Positions 1-12,912 of a DNA stretch of 64,000 bases are shown in pieces. A program made the translations under genes and the position numbers. The notes below the pieces were generated by a model. The model had not been told where the DNA came from. It did no database searches and saw only the letters and a list, made by a program, of their open reading frames with translations. The DNA is from Schistocephalus solidus (lineage: Eukaryota > Platyhelminthes > Cestoda > Diphyllobothriidea > Diphyllobothriidae), in assembly GCA_017591395.1 (NCBI GenBank), contig WEDG01000783.1, positions 124,001-188,000 of the forward strand. The letters run 5' to 3'. Positions within the stretch are counted from its first letter, which is position 1. The number at the start of each line of letters is the position of its first letter.

Positions 1-2033
1 AGAACTTAAGACACAAGTTCTCACTGTAGGTTGTGACTGCCAACGTTGTTTTAGTTCTGATGTACAATAGTCATATTCTCCCTACTTTGCGGACGGCTTC
101 TGTGTAATTTGCGTTTTTCTTTAATTATATTTTCAAATACGCTATAAAAACGATTGAAAATATTTCGCCTGCGTTCATCGACCGTGTGGACATCTCGCTA
201 CTACAGTTGATGGCCGGAATCACAGAATATCCAGAAATGACCTAAGGCCCAAAAGACTATTTACTAAGGAAAAGTTCGTTTAAATATCTGTTTTATGAAG
301 GCAAACTTGGCAATAATTGCATGAAATCCATTGTTTATTCATAGATAAACGATCTCCTACGCCACTGAATTCCACCGGTCAAAACACCTCACATATACGC
401 GTCGTACTATAAACGAACAGTAATAAAAAAAGGAAAAGTTTGAAATAGATCCCTTTTGGAAACTGAAAAATTGACTTTACCTCTAGGATAATAAGGCAAT
501 GGTTGTTAAAGTAATCACATTATTTTTGAAAAAAGGCGGATCTCATTTTAAAAATTATGGTTTGCAATTTGGTTGCGGTTTGTGCGATATAACCCAATAA
601 TAAAACTGTAGGAATGTAGTCCGTTTTATCCATGCAATAATTTGGAGGCATGAACATATATACAAATATATATATATATACATACATATGCGACATGCTA
701 TCACTATTCTGTATCACGCCCTAGGATAAAGAGTTTCAAACAATTTATATCTTCAGGGGATCACAAACGGATACATAAATAAGCAAAGGATTTCTGCATG
801 AGTCGTTAGCAAGTATTTTCAATATAACAAAGATCACTCCGTGGCACAATGCTAATGACAGAAAAGTACGCACAAATAAGCAGGACGGAAGAAAGGGTGC
901 AAAAGCAGGCATGCGGACGAATTTATTCGTTTTACACCAAAAAAGTATCAAAACGTGCTCAATGGTACTATTTGCAGGGGCCACCTGCCGATGATATTCA
1001 CGAACCTCATTAGAAAAAGCATATTGGACTCTTAACCTCACCAGTAAAAAACCATATCCAAGCCCATTTAAGTAGGAAATTTATGACAGAATTGTTTTAT
1101 TTGCGAAAAACCATATCTATTTCAGGCACTCATTCTGTCAGGGTATTTACTTACAGAATGAGGTCTTATTTGAGATAAGTTTGCGACGTTCACCCAGGTA
1201 GTCATACGTAAGAAAAACATTCAAAATGCAAACTTCGGCACCGGTATTATTCAGAGAATTGATTACGGCTGATGTTTCGGATCACTTTTAAACTCAAAGC
1301 GCAGGCAAGTTGGCTGTAAACGGGCAAGCCATCAATAGCAAGATTCTCATCGATATTGTGGAGAATGCCTTCAACAACATCGGCAATCTTAGTCTCAGGT
1401 TTATCTTTGTAAAGAGTTATGAATCTGATATCGCTTGTAACTGGAATCTACCTTTTCAGACTGCAGCAAGCCTCTCTACGTGCGACCGCTTATCTATCTT
1501 AATTCCTGTAACTGCCCGAAACTCATTCTTACTGAAAAAGTCTTTGTTAATATCAAATGAATGTAGTAAAAGACCACAAAGGATCTTTCAATGGAGGGAA
1601 ATCATGATATTCAGCTTACTTATCCCACTGAATTAAACACAATTTTCAATTTGGCTAGTTCCATGTCTGCCATACTTTGCAGTGTCTAAAATGCAAAGGA
1701 ACAGTAAAAAATGACTGATTTGCTGTTTTTGTTATTGGTTTTCCTAACTTTCCCATTTAAAGCATTCTATTTCTTATGCACCCTTAGCATTGACGTTTTA
1801 TAGCCGTTTTCTGAAATTATAGTTTTCGGTGGAAATGAATTATTTTTATGTTATTAAATATAAACTTGTAGACTGAAAACTACCTTCATGTTAGGAAAGG
1901 CCCTTTTGACTACTGTATGAACTTGAAAGGATTCCGTGTAACGCGGAGTTCCTTATGAAACTCACGATATTTCATGAATTTACTTGCTTTTAATTCTATG
2001 GTAAATGTACGCTTTCAATTATTCATCCACCGG
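1..2033. other. AT-rich non-coding stretch
   Basis: Only short open frames with low-complexity or stop-bounded peptides are present. No splice-bounded conserved peptide, RNA gene or named repeat is seen. Confidence 0.6.
658..690. repeat. AT-rich simple repeat
   Basis: A tatacaaatatatatatata-type tract followed by catacatatg. Confidence 0.8.
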
Positions 2034-2323
2034 CTTTTACAGTAATATAAGGAAGGGTAGAGTAACAAGAGTATAAACATCCAATAAACAGTAAGTATGG
2101 GGTAGAGGGTTGCGGGCGTAAGGGGTTATAGTCTAGTCCTATCATGCGGCATAGGAGAGCAGTTAGTTAGGTTTCCGCTTCGTCCCTGAATATGTCGCCT
2201 AGCTTATTGCTACATTCCCTATAACCCCTGGCCTTTGAGCCCCCTCAACCCTCTACGCCATACTTACTGTCTATTGAATGATTAAACTTTTGCTACTCTT
2301 CCCTCTTTTATATTACTGTAAAG
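2034..2323. repeat. 290-bp fold-back (long inverted repeat), MITE-like
   Basis: The left end (2034: cttttacagtaatataagga) and the reverse complement of the right end (from 2323: ctttacagtaatataaaaga) match. The match continues inward through cagtaagtatgg, gtagagggttg and ggggttatag, giving arms of about 120 nt around a short centre near 2160-2210. Arms differ at scattered positions and by small indels. No transposase frame lies inside. I see no clear target-site duplication. A non-autonomous DNA-transposon fold-back or a hairpin-forming transcript are both possible. Confidence 0.85.
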
Positions 2324-5300
2324 GTCTGCTGATGAATAATCTAAAGCATGCGTTTGCCAAACTTGGCTTCTTAAATGCTAACGTGGGTATCATCACCGAG
2401 TTTAGGTCAATGTTTACCGCTTCTTTAGAACGGATCAAAGGGATATGGGTATCCGTAGGCCTTGTGTGGGCTCTGCGGCCGTAAGGTGCACTGATTTTCC
2501 CACTATTCCTATTCCTTTTGCATGATCAAAGCCAAAGTTATTTTGAAGGCTAGTAGAATAATTTTGGTTCATTTTATGTCTAATGGACGTTGAAGGCCGC
2601 ATGGCCGTATTATGTTAGAAACGGAGAAAGTTAAACCCCTTGCTTTTATTAGCGGCATAGAAAAGCTTTCAAGCCGGCCTTTTTCCGGAAGTTTGTCGCA
2701 GAAGACTTTGATCAGTGAGCTGAAGAATAAATTTGTTTTAGCTCTTTAACTAGCCCAAATTATACACCAGCAGGGCCGAGGTGAGCAAAAACAAACAGGG
2801 ATAACTTACAGCCCATTCTCCTATCAGCGGCCGATGGAAGCCATCTGGACCTATGCACGTTGGGCCATGTGGGCAGCATACAAATCGAGGCAGGGAATCA
2901 GCGAGTTTCATAAAAGGCTCCAGGTCTTAATTCACTTCCATCGTTTTTCACTAGCATTCACGGTACCAATTTTTTCAGCTAAGAATTCGACACCTGTACT
3001 ATTTCGGTAGCCATAGGCTAATCCTCCTGCAGTCGGGTAGCTTTTTTTGTCTTCCGTTGAATATCACAATAACTTATTTGCCTTCATATGTGGCTGTCTT
3101 CATCTCTGGGAAATTTTTTAAATATGAAGAACGTATTCAGTTTAAACGCTGTAGGATAGTCAGAATCAAACTTCTAATTTATTGGTGTAACTCTTCTTAC
3201 CGAATGAATATGCTGTCCTGCTTGGTCGTTATTGTTCCTATATTTTTAGGCAGAAATCAAGGGCATTTTGACGAAGCACTGAAAACTCTTATTTAAAAGT
3301 CTGATTTCAAATGCAAACATAGCAGATTAAAGCTTATTGAAATGATTGAATATAGCACCTGATCGATCGGCTAATAAAACTTGAATGTTGAATGGATGGA
3401 TTGATTTACATATTGTTTCTTCTGAAGAACTAAAACAAAAAGTGACAATCGTTCAGAGGAAATTCCATTTGACTGAAACAATTTCGAATGATTAAAATGC
3501 CTCTAGTCGGGAATCTGCTTGCTGGATGAGAGAGACAAAGTCATATTTAACCCAGCTAATCTTCCCCTCTATTTCGGTGACAGCTCACAATTATTGTTTG
3601 TTCATCGGCTTGCCCAAGCAGAATGGCAAAGCGTACATCAGTTCTGCACTCAGGTAGATCTGAGAGTGCTGCTCACGAATTTTTAAAGATAAACTTTGGC
3701 TAAAAATTCAAACGTCTTTCCAGCTTGGTCAATGTAATGATTGGTTCACCACTTTGAAAATGTATTATTTGCCTTTGCTCACTAAGGATGCGCAAGTTTC
3801 CAACTTGCCAGTCTGTAGATTTCTGATTATTTCTTAGTTAGTTATAAAAATCAATGACTAGTTAACAATTTGAAAATTCGGAGCTTTATCTTCGAGGTAA
3901 ATTTCCAAGATGTGCCTATCAAGAATACACCTAGTATGTGATACGAAAGAGAAAAGCGAGTTTCATTATTATAAAAGGCCTTAAGAGCTTAATTTTAAAC
4001 ATTATTCTTACTTTCAACGGAATACTGAATATCCAAAAATAGATAAAAACGTATTTCTTTACTTTATGTAGAAGATTGCAAGTCTGTAGCAGATAGAAGG
4101 CTAGGGACCTCAAAGCGTACTCCACTGCCGATCCTAGAGGTAAAGAGTCCCAGTTTTCTGTCATCAATCAAAACGTCTAAAATGCTAGCAAACGTTAGTA
4201 CTGAGTGAACATTTAAATTGAATGCCATAGTCCGTCGCCTGCTCAGGGCATCGACTAGAGACTTTTTCGCAGTGCACGTGAATGCAATCGAACATTTCAA
4301 TCGACCCGAAATTTGAGACACTTTTCTTACAATTCGTTTCTCCTTCTAAGGAAAAACATCATAAAAAATATTTAGCTTGCCATGTGGTCACAAATGCCAG
4401 CTGGCCGCATTGCCGCTACAGAAGCATGGCAGAGGACCTAATTACGCTTAAATATGCATCGTAGTCAGATCTTGATTATAAGGTAACTTTTCTTGTGGGT
4501 TTCATTTTTGGGGGTTTTATATTAATAAAATTCCATCTTGAACCTCTTTTTACCAGACCTGACTGGATAGGGCACAGTAAAATTCAGTGGAGTGCTGCTG
4601 ATTGCCCTATGGATTATACACTAGCAATTACACGTTTCAAACCTGTAATTTAGCATACTTTATAATTAAGCATTTACTTATCAGGGATTGTAGCTTTAGG
4701 TAAAATGTAGGAAGGTCTTATAACTCAGAGAGTATTTATCTCTCTTATTTAAACCTCGCACACCGTGGGCCTTCTTTAAAAATATAAAAGAATATTTAAA
4801 GCAGCAAAGTCGAAAAATTATACAGCGAAATGCAAAAAAGTAAGGGTGATATAATAAAGAAACGTAAATAGGGGCATCAATTGATAAACTGGGAATGTTA
4901 GACATTGCTGAAAATATTTTCGGGACGCTGCTTGAAACGAGAGTGAGAGATCTCTGCCAACAAGTCCGCCACAATGTTTGCAATTGCCATGTAGTCTTGG
5001 CTGTCCTAGACAGACTATATCGGAGTCTGCCTATAGCCTATAATTGAATGACCCCTTAATACAGGCATCTGCGTATACCAAGTGAGGCGGTAATCTGCAT
5101 TTTTCTTCTTTGTCATTCCAAACTATCATGCTTGAAGTCAAACAATACCGCGTCCAGTTGGCAAAATAGGCGGTCTCTGTATAAGCCATGGGGCTGTTAA
5201 ATAGACCGCGACAAAACTAGAACAATCTAATATAATTTCATTCGCAACCTGAACTGCATTATTTTAAACTGCCCTCGTCTTATCACATAGGTGCCAGCAC

Positions 5301-8300
5301 AAGCGCACTTACTGACACTCTCTAGCAAAAACCGTTTTGCAGGCTTATCTGGTCGCTTCCGTACAGATCAAACGGAGAGCAAAAATGTGGTTTACCAAGT
5401 TTTACCTAGTACGATAAATAAGAGACAATAAAGTCAAATACTCTAAGCCTCCAAGAGAACTTGCAGCATCTTAAGGTGACTAACGATATTCACGTCCGAT
5501 GTTGACCGGTCAAAGAATCAACTATTTACTATAAAAATAAAGTTTGGATTGTCGGAGGCACTTTGCGTCGATTATTTGGTGTCTGATATTATAGGCTGAC
5601 AAAAGACGTTTTGCGAGAAAAAATGATTTGCACATAAAGCGTAGAACAGAACGTGCCAGAATGGTCCGGGTACTTATTAGAAGTGAGTAGGTACAGCTCA
5701 TGGACGATTGCTATTTGATAAATGCATTTGGAATTTAGGAAAACAAAGTTTTGGTGCATTTAAGGTGTCAGTTTCTTTAAGGGGTTGGTGACCAAAGTAT
5801 CCCTTCAAACCACACGTACAGTAGAATGCCTAAATAATGAAATGCCTATATCAGAATTTGAGGTAGCAGCATGGCAGACATTTTAAGGTGTTAGTTCTGC
5901 TTGTTGTAATATATTGATGCATAAAAACTGTTTAATAATAAGGAGTTAACTTCAGGTCGGTTTATTGATGGGAAAATTGGGCTACATGGGGAAAAATCCG
6001 ACGTTTCTTGATATTCAGGAATTTTCCTACGCTATTTAACGCTACGGATCAAAGCATTTTGCTTTTGTGCACAGTACCATAAATGAACATTAATATAAAC
6101 CAGACAAATGTGTTATTTATCCCTTCAGAGAAGGGGAAATTTTGTTTTGGTTTCACGAATATCAGGTGAATGCAGGTTTAACAGATCACATTGTTTTCGG
6201 AAAAATAGAGGATATATTTAGTCTAAAAAAATGTGTTTTGCAGCTCTAGGACGTTTTATACCAAAACAACGCTGTGAATGTACTTTGTTTTACCACACCG
6301 ATGATTAGGATCTTAAATGTGCATATATACGAGGCGCGATGTCACACCACCACTTTAGCTGTCACGGCGTTCGCGAGGCCTGTCAAGACATTTTCGGTTT
6401 GCAGTTGACTTTAACTGAATAATTTAACTTGAAACGGAAGGGGCAGAATACTGACATTGTATCGCGAAATCTTAGTATATATTCGGCCACTCTCTTATGC
6501 GCTTGAAATCTTAGAAGTTGACTGAGAAGTATGCAAATATATAAAAAAATCCAATAGAAAGAAAAAAATGAGTTCTTTAATTTTTAACAGAAATTGTATC
6601 CCTAATTTTCAGCAAAGTCGAAAAACTGGTCAAACGTTCCAAGTTTTTCCTCTACGTCACTTTGGGAAAACGTAAAGTACCTAAACATTTGACAGCAAAA
6701 CATCTAATAAAAGCGGTTTTTTAAAAAATGTAACTTATTATAGAAAGTTTCTTAAATAATTATGGGTATATATTTTCCTGGTTTTTATTGTGGACGTTCG
6801 CTTTCATGGCAGCGTGGTTTCATGTTTGAGTGAGTCTACAAATATTGCCCAAACGTCCATCTGCATTAGAAAGAATGCCCAAAATATTCACGACATCGAT
6901 AAAGGCTTTTAATTTATATCTTATTTTGAGGGTTTTCCTAAACACCTCGAACGGAATGTACATTTATGGGCAATTAACTAAAGACACTGAAAATGGTAAA
7001 GAATTCATCTCGTTTTCAAAGACTATCTGAAACTCATCGTAATAGAAAACCCGAAAGAGTTATAGAGAAATTTAACAATAAAATATTAATTTTCATATAC
7101 ACAAAAATGGTACGTTTAGGATTGCACCTGACGATTCAATTTAAATTTATGAGTCAGTGACCTGCCTGTGAACATGTGAGTTTATGAAATATTATACTCG
7201 TGTAACGTCCCTATCGGGGATCAAGCAAAAATCTGCTTTTCTTGGTCAAACACATCTAATAAAATGTACAAACGAAAGAAAAACTGCCAATCCTTGTGAA
7301 ATGTTGTTGGAATATACACTTTCATTTAAGGCTGCTTGATGACGGCTATACTTTACGTTGCGCTTAGGCTAGATGGATATGCATGCGCAGAACTCTGGAC
7401 AAGATTATTTTCTGCTTTATTTACTCGTTTAATTGCATGGACAGGCTGTCTATGCATTTAACACTTCAGTTTACCTAACAAGGTGGATTTTTACTTTTTC
7501 GTAAACTATAACTTTTCCTAATTAATTAGCATTTCTAGAAAATGTAATATAAATTTGAATACCACAATAAGCCTTATGTTTTGTACTGATCGATTATATA
7601 TTGATGTAAAACTTTGACGGACGCAGTGTGTGCTACAATTAGCATAATGGGCCGTAACTCATGAAATCCATAATATCTCATGAGTAAGAACAGCTGCTAT
7701 ATAATATGTTTATAGGGCACTTCTCTTCTTATTTAGGAGAAGGAAATAAAGGTTTACCTGCGCGTGTTTATTTATGTATACTTGAACGCAATATTAACTT
7801 ATCTATTTGACAAATGTTATCGTGTAAGTACGAATCAATGTATTTCCTTTCATTTCATTGTTTTATTGGCAATAGATCAGTCAAAGATAATTGTCTTGCT
7901 TATTATTACCTAGTAAAACTATTACGTTATATGAAGAACTTAAAACTGTCTGACAAGGACTCAACAGTACATCTATACATTTGTAATAACCAGCCCTCAA
8001 CCGACCAAGAAAATAATGTGCACCATCCTCAATCCTAGTAGATGTCTTGTTAACCAGTTTGTCCGGTTGAGCAATGCCGAGTTCATGAAGTGACTAGCGT
8101 TCTAGGGGACAGAACTCTAAGTGAGCCGTTAATGGGAGGTCATTAATCCCCGCCTTCAGTCGTAAATTTTACATTACCATAAAATCCTTATCTCCATACA
8201 AATCTCTACGTGTTTGCTCCAAGATAACTTATAGTAAAACTTCTTTGCATAAGAGTGCACCTCACAGTTATTTCTATTGTTTTCAACAAATATTTTCGCC

Positions 8301-9509
8301 GATTTCATGAGCAGGACAATGCCCCTAAAGAAGACCTTTTATAAAATTATTCCAGCATTTTGATGTGGGATGACTTCCTTTAATTCGTTTATAGCCAAAA
8401 TTTCTCAAAATTTCGTACCACTTTGGAATAGCGTTCAGCAGACATGAATTTCACGATCGATAATACTTATGAGGCATGGACTTTTGGTTTCAAGTTGAAT
8501 GAACTCAGACAACACAAGCGTTTTGCTCTGCAAATACGGTTAGTTTGATCAAGGTTGGTTTTGTCAAGATTAGTCTGAGTTCTGAGAAAATACAAATGCT
8601 CCTGCCAAGAATCTTTGAAGAGGTAGAGACTTTAAAACGTTTCCTGTACAATAAAAGTCTTTAGAAGACATTTTCCCTCATCAGGGTCATGCTCGTTAGC
8701 TCCTGAACATAGTCAATAAACTATACTGGAGGAATGCAGAAAATCAGGTTGCGATGATACTTATCTCCACGTCTAATACGTTTAATACTGAAGCTGATAA
8801 CTAAGATTTCGTCGATCCCACACAATGATCTCTCAGTAGTGCACAGGTTCTTACAATGTTGCAAAAATGTTCAGTTTGAATCCAGCTTCCAGAATGCAAA
8901 TTCAAAGTTACTAAGATTACCTCTCATTCCCTGCCACCACCATTGGCCATACCATCTTATTTAATTTTCCTGTTTCCCCTCCTTCGGCCTATTCCAAAAC
9001 TTTTTGTTTTCCCTCTTATCATCTTTGTAGTCAGCGAAGGCATGATTTAATGATTACGTGTGTTGCTTCTATCAGTGAATTTAATAGATACATGGCATTT
9101 TAGCATTTGCAGTTTTTTGAAAAAATATTGCTCGGGAAATAGGAGATATGATCACTGGAACAAGAGCTTTATTAGCCTAACACTTCAGATTCCATCTCGA
9201 ACCTATCTTCAGAGACAGTCTCCCAAAAGAGTAAAAGGGAGCACAAGGAGCACAGCATGGAAAGGGCGTAGTTGCTAAGCAACCAAACGCCTACTATATT
9301 TGGCAGTTCTCGTGGTCCTTGCCGGAGGTCATGGTTGATGGGACGACTGCTCGTTGGTTCGTGCTCGAGTCTTTACTTGCCATGATTTCATCACAGTTAT
9401 TGATCTTTGGCGTGACATTAACTCGGCCATTCGGCCCGCTGCCACGCGGACTTTTGATCACCCACATCCTCCCCGAATGGCTGGTAATTTTCTTGTCCAG
9501 GCAAAATCG
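2324..9509. other. AT-rich stretch with no assigned gene apart from the candidate exon at 4.9-5.0 kb
   Basis: Scattered frames of 60-95 codons (for example minus strand 4064-4321) have no recognised domain. From about 8.9 to 9.5 kb GC rises towards the Penelope-like fragment. Confidence 0.5.
4904..5005 (-). CDS. possible orphan coding exon (unassigned)
   Basis: This is a candidate 34-codon exon, phase 0 at both ends. A good acceptor (gtctgtctag) precedes GACAGCCAAGACTAC, and a weak donor (AAT before gtctaa) follows. The peptide opens DSQDYMAIANIVADLLAEI and ends KQRPENIFSN: amphipathic and protein-like, with no family I can name. It lies on the same strand as the TRPC gene and downstream of its last recognised exon. 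The Y-x2-I...V-x2-LL spacing faintly recalls the helix after the TRPC TRP box, but that is too weak to assign. It could be an exon of another gene or chance. Confidence 0.25.
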
Positions 9510-10122
9510 CAACACAGAATATGGAGGCGGAAGATCATTGCACCTGTTAATTTAATGTGAGCCAGAGAACCCCGAATCAAGCAGCTCACGGCTCTCGCGG
9601 TTGTTACCTCTGGCGAAAATTTAAACATCATCAAACTTGAAGATGTGGGGTCTCGTCAAACGAGCCGAGATCTTGGAGTGAGCGTCATTCCTCCTCACCG
9701 CTGCTGCATGCTCAGTCATTCGCGTGAGGAGTCATCTCCCAGTTTCACAAACGTATTTGCTAAGTCCACAACTGCGCTAGACCCAGTAAAAGGACTTTCG
9801 ACGTTTCCTGCCTTGGCACTGAGTCTTTTGGCCACATGACCTGGCGCCTGATGGTTGCCTCCGGCCTGTGTGTGACCCCAATCCGCAGTGGTGTAAGGAG
9901 GTGGCTGATGGCTTTTGAGACGCTCTTCACGTACGGGAGCGCTCACCAAAATTGTGTACCGGTTGAATTTTGTTGCTTATTGCGTTAACTTTTGCAGTGA
10001 TTGACGAAGTACGTGGGTAACCATTTGCTCTAAGGATCCGTCGAATATATTGTAGTTCAAACCTTTGTCTTATGGTGCATTGTAATGCGGCTCGACTCGC
10101 CGATATAGCGTCCTTACGCAAC
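9510..10122 (-). mobile_element. Penelope-like element, decayed C-terminal RT region and GIY-YIG domain
   Basis: Read on the minus strand. An upstream part (residues like LQYIRRILRANGYPR) resembles the C-terminal RT region of Penelope-like elements. After one frameshift comes YVKSVSKAISHLLTPLRIGV then THRPEATIRRQVMWPKDS, the usual segment before the endonuclease. VLYWV and KYVCETGR with MTEH stand for the GIY-YIG core (GIY replaced by VLY, YIG by YVC). The C-terminus (FARGNNRESRELLDSGFSG, INRCNDLPPPYSVLR) is the conserved Penelope-like tail. At least four in-frame stops plus the frameshift show it is dead. Penelope-like elements retrotranspose by target-primed reverse transcription at nicks made by this endonuclease. 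Confidence 0.85.
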
Positions 10123-10197
10123 TGCGTTTGTAACTAAGAGGTTGGTTGCTGTGCAAGCTCAGTACTTGTGTTGGATTGGTTGCTTAAAAGAGCACTT

Positions 10198-10245
10198 AGT
10201 TGCGTAAGGGAGCTTTATCGGCGTGTTGAGCCACATTACAATGAC
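10198..10245 (+). mobile_element. fragment of a second Penelope-like copy, facing the first
   Basis: The plus-strand block gttgcgtaaggg...gagccacattacaatg repeats, with substitutions, the sequence read on the minus strand at 10122-10080 (gttgcgtaagga...gagccgcattacaatg). The two pieces are inverted around a spacer of about 75 bp. The match fades after about 45 bp on the right. This is either a second truncated insertion or a rearranged piece of the same element. Confidence 0.65.
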
Positions 10246-12676
10246 TACGGCTTACTGCAGTTTTTACATCCATGGAAGCAAGCAAGCTGTGAGGAAGCCG
10301 ACTTGTTATTCATTGGTACCAAGCTGCTGAAGGATAGAACTTCAACCAAACTGAGGCGAGAAACTTGAATTATCCTCTTCCACCGACCCACGTCACTAAG
10401 AGCTTAACAAAGTGTCTATGTAAAAGTGTATGCTGCCTTTGAATTTGAATAACTCTGTAAGAGTAAACAAATGCTTTTCTGCAATCTACATGTGAGCATT
10501 CTGATAACCAACGTCAAATAACCCGCTTCAAAAGTAACGGAGCGAATTCAGAATAGAGGAAGTAGAAAATTGAACGGAAGTGCACTAGGTTTAGCTCCAG
10601 AAGGGTTTTCTACCAGTGTCCATTAACTCCTTCATCAAAGTATCAATGTGAACCATTCAGTTTATTCCGACATTATTTTCACCTGAAATATTAAAGAATT
10701 CTCTTGCAGCAGACACATTAAACTGTTGATTTAAATGACAAAACGGCGCCTGAAAAACGCAAAAGAGGCAAATTGTATGGTATTTAAAGTTGACATAAAT
10801 TTATTTTCAAATTATTCGACTGCAAACGCCTATTGCATTTTTATTCGTAGACGATCTGCAGGATTCGAATCTATTGAATAAGCATCCGGTACCTGTAGAT
10901 CTAAAGAACCGGCTTACTTATGTTTAACTGAGCGAATTCATTTGTATAACTTATGAAAATGCGTGTGAACCCTGTTTGGAGTCGGGACAAGCGCGGGAGA
11001 TACTGCGACAAGGCACTGCAACGCACCATTTTAATTATATAGGTAGTTGAAAATAAAGACGGACAGCGTAGCTATGAACAGGACTTTGTTGTCAGTTTTA
11101 CCGGCTATTTTAATAGTCAGTCTTGATATAAGTATCGCTAAACCTAAAAAACTATATTTTAGAGTAGATGCGTGAATTTCAGTTTCACTGTAGTCAATAA
11201 TTCAAGAAATGAAGAATAACTACTAAAGGCTTTGAATAAAATACAACCAAAATCAAATTAACTGGTAACCATTGTGGTAAAAACCGTACACTGAATTTCC
11301 TTGATGTCCTTGTACGTATTTTGGAGATCGTACAATCGAAAACCACTTTCTATTTTTGTTCAAATTTCGGATAAAACAAAACTTTGTATTATGCATGTTC
11401 GACCGGGGTACTAGAATCTGTTCCCCCGTGGCAAAGAATGATGGCATTGGCTTCCATAAATAGGTTTTTAATAGCAACAGACAACCTGGGACATTTATAA
11501 TTTAATATTGCCACCCAAGGTGGGAAACCCTACAGAAAAGCCGGGTGAATTAGACTTGTGGATACTTATTACCTTTTAATAAGTTATAGTTTAGCCGAGA
11601 TTGTCGAGCGACGGTTCTGGTATACCAGCAAACAGACACACCACCGCTAATTTAGTGTCGCTTATTACTGCAATGGCTGTTCCAGTTGAAACACAGAACA
11701 ATGTTTTCCCTTACCTACGAGATTTTTACGTAGCGGCGGGTGCATTAAACGAACGCAAAAACACCTGTTAATTCGTTTTGTTGAGTAAATACCGAAATGA
11801 CTGTTGAGAGAAAACATATGATATCCAGAAGATCAAATATGAAGTCCCTGGTGAACATTATCAATGTGGTGGACTAGACGATAGCATTGAAAGTTCAAAT
11901 TCGGACGGCTGGGTGTCTCCAACACAATTCAGGAGCCACGAAAATGTGGAGGAGGAAATCCAAACTGTACGTGCAGTTGAGCAATGGAGTCCGCCTCGGG
12001 AGGGAGCACTGGCGGGAATAAACTTTAATCTCTGGTTCCCCCATCCCTTATCCTGAAGGACTCATGAATTTCCGAAACCGCCTAACATACTTTCACCTAA
12101 ATACAAACCCTCAGAAATACCACAAATCTTCTTTTCTCCCTGCCAGGCTCAATCATATGTGGGATCAGCATTCTCTGTCATTTGCATGTATGTGTGCAAT
12201 GTATTCTCCTTCGTGGTATTCTTAGGGAACCGCCAATTGTTTTAAACATGTAGTTAAACAAGAAGTCACAGACTGTCAGCTATCGTTTGATTTTGACATG
12301 TTGCCGATCTTTCCTTTTTATAACATAAATTATTGTTGATGTACTTTGCCATTTATCATGAAAACTTCAGATGATTATTGTTATTTTCAAACATTCTAAC
12401 TGGGTCTGTATCTCAACTCTTAGAAAACCTCCGCATTTTCTATTTTTTTCGTTCGTTAGCTTAAATGTATGTATTCGAATTTACTCTGCAATCGAATTGT
12501 ATTCCAACAAGAAAAGGCACGATGACAGCCAAATTTCAAACGTTAACCCCATAATCCACCGGTGTTGAGGGTTCATTCGATTGAAATTGTAGAAAAACGA
12601 AAAATATTTTCCACAAAATCCAACGACATTAATATTGAAAATAGTAAATAGGTGCTCACCAATCTGTTACGGGAAT

Positions 12677-12912
12677 CACTTGTCTCGTTGTGCCTTGGGC
12701 TCACACTTTCGCTCTTCCAGCAGCCGCTTGACGGCTAGTGATATAGGCCGAAGGATATAGCCGACAAATATAAGGGAGACTGGAATGCCTATTTCTGGCT
12801 TAATAACCGTCATCAGCCAGCCATACCCAATCCATGTTTTGTGGCCTCTAAAGCACGAACCCGCGACATGTTTGTTAGAAGTTTAACGCTCTAATCAACC
12901 GCTCTACGGGCT
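12677..12912 (-). mobile_element. tRNA-headed SINE with hammerhead-like body (copy A)
   Basis: Read on the minus strand. A tRNA-like head (12912 downward: cccgtagagcggttgattag ... cgcgggttcgtgc, with box A- and box B-like parts) is followed by gggtatggctggctgatgac and the hammerhead-like core. A GC-rich tail follows, ending in gagcccaaggcacaacgaga. The tail is shared with copies at 21.2, 30.5, 35.4 and 40.0 kb. It is head-to-head with copy B. Confidence 0.7.
12766..12831 (-). ncRNA. hammerhead-ribozyme-like motif (copy A)
   Basis: On the minus strand the core CTGATGA (12816-12810) is followed by stem II GGTT/AGCC with loop ATTA and then GAAA (12795-12792). Stem I can form between GGCTGG before the core and CCAGTC after the CATT linker, with one G-T pair. 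Stem III would be only 1-2 bp, as in small hammerhead variants reported next to Penelope-like elements. Activity is not shown by sequence. Confidence 0.55.

Noticed and set aside
9319..9560. Overlapping plus-strand frames at 9.3-9.56 kb
   Set aside because: They lie antisense to the end of the Penelope-like fragment and adjacent repeat sequence. No domain is recognised.
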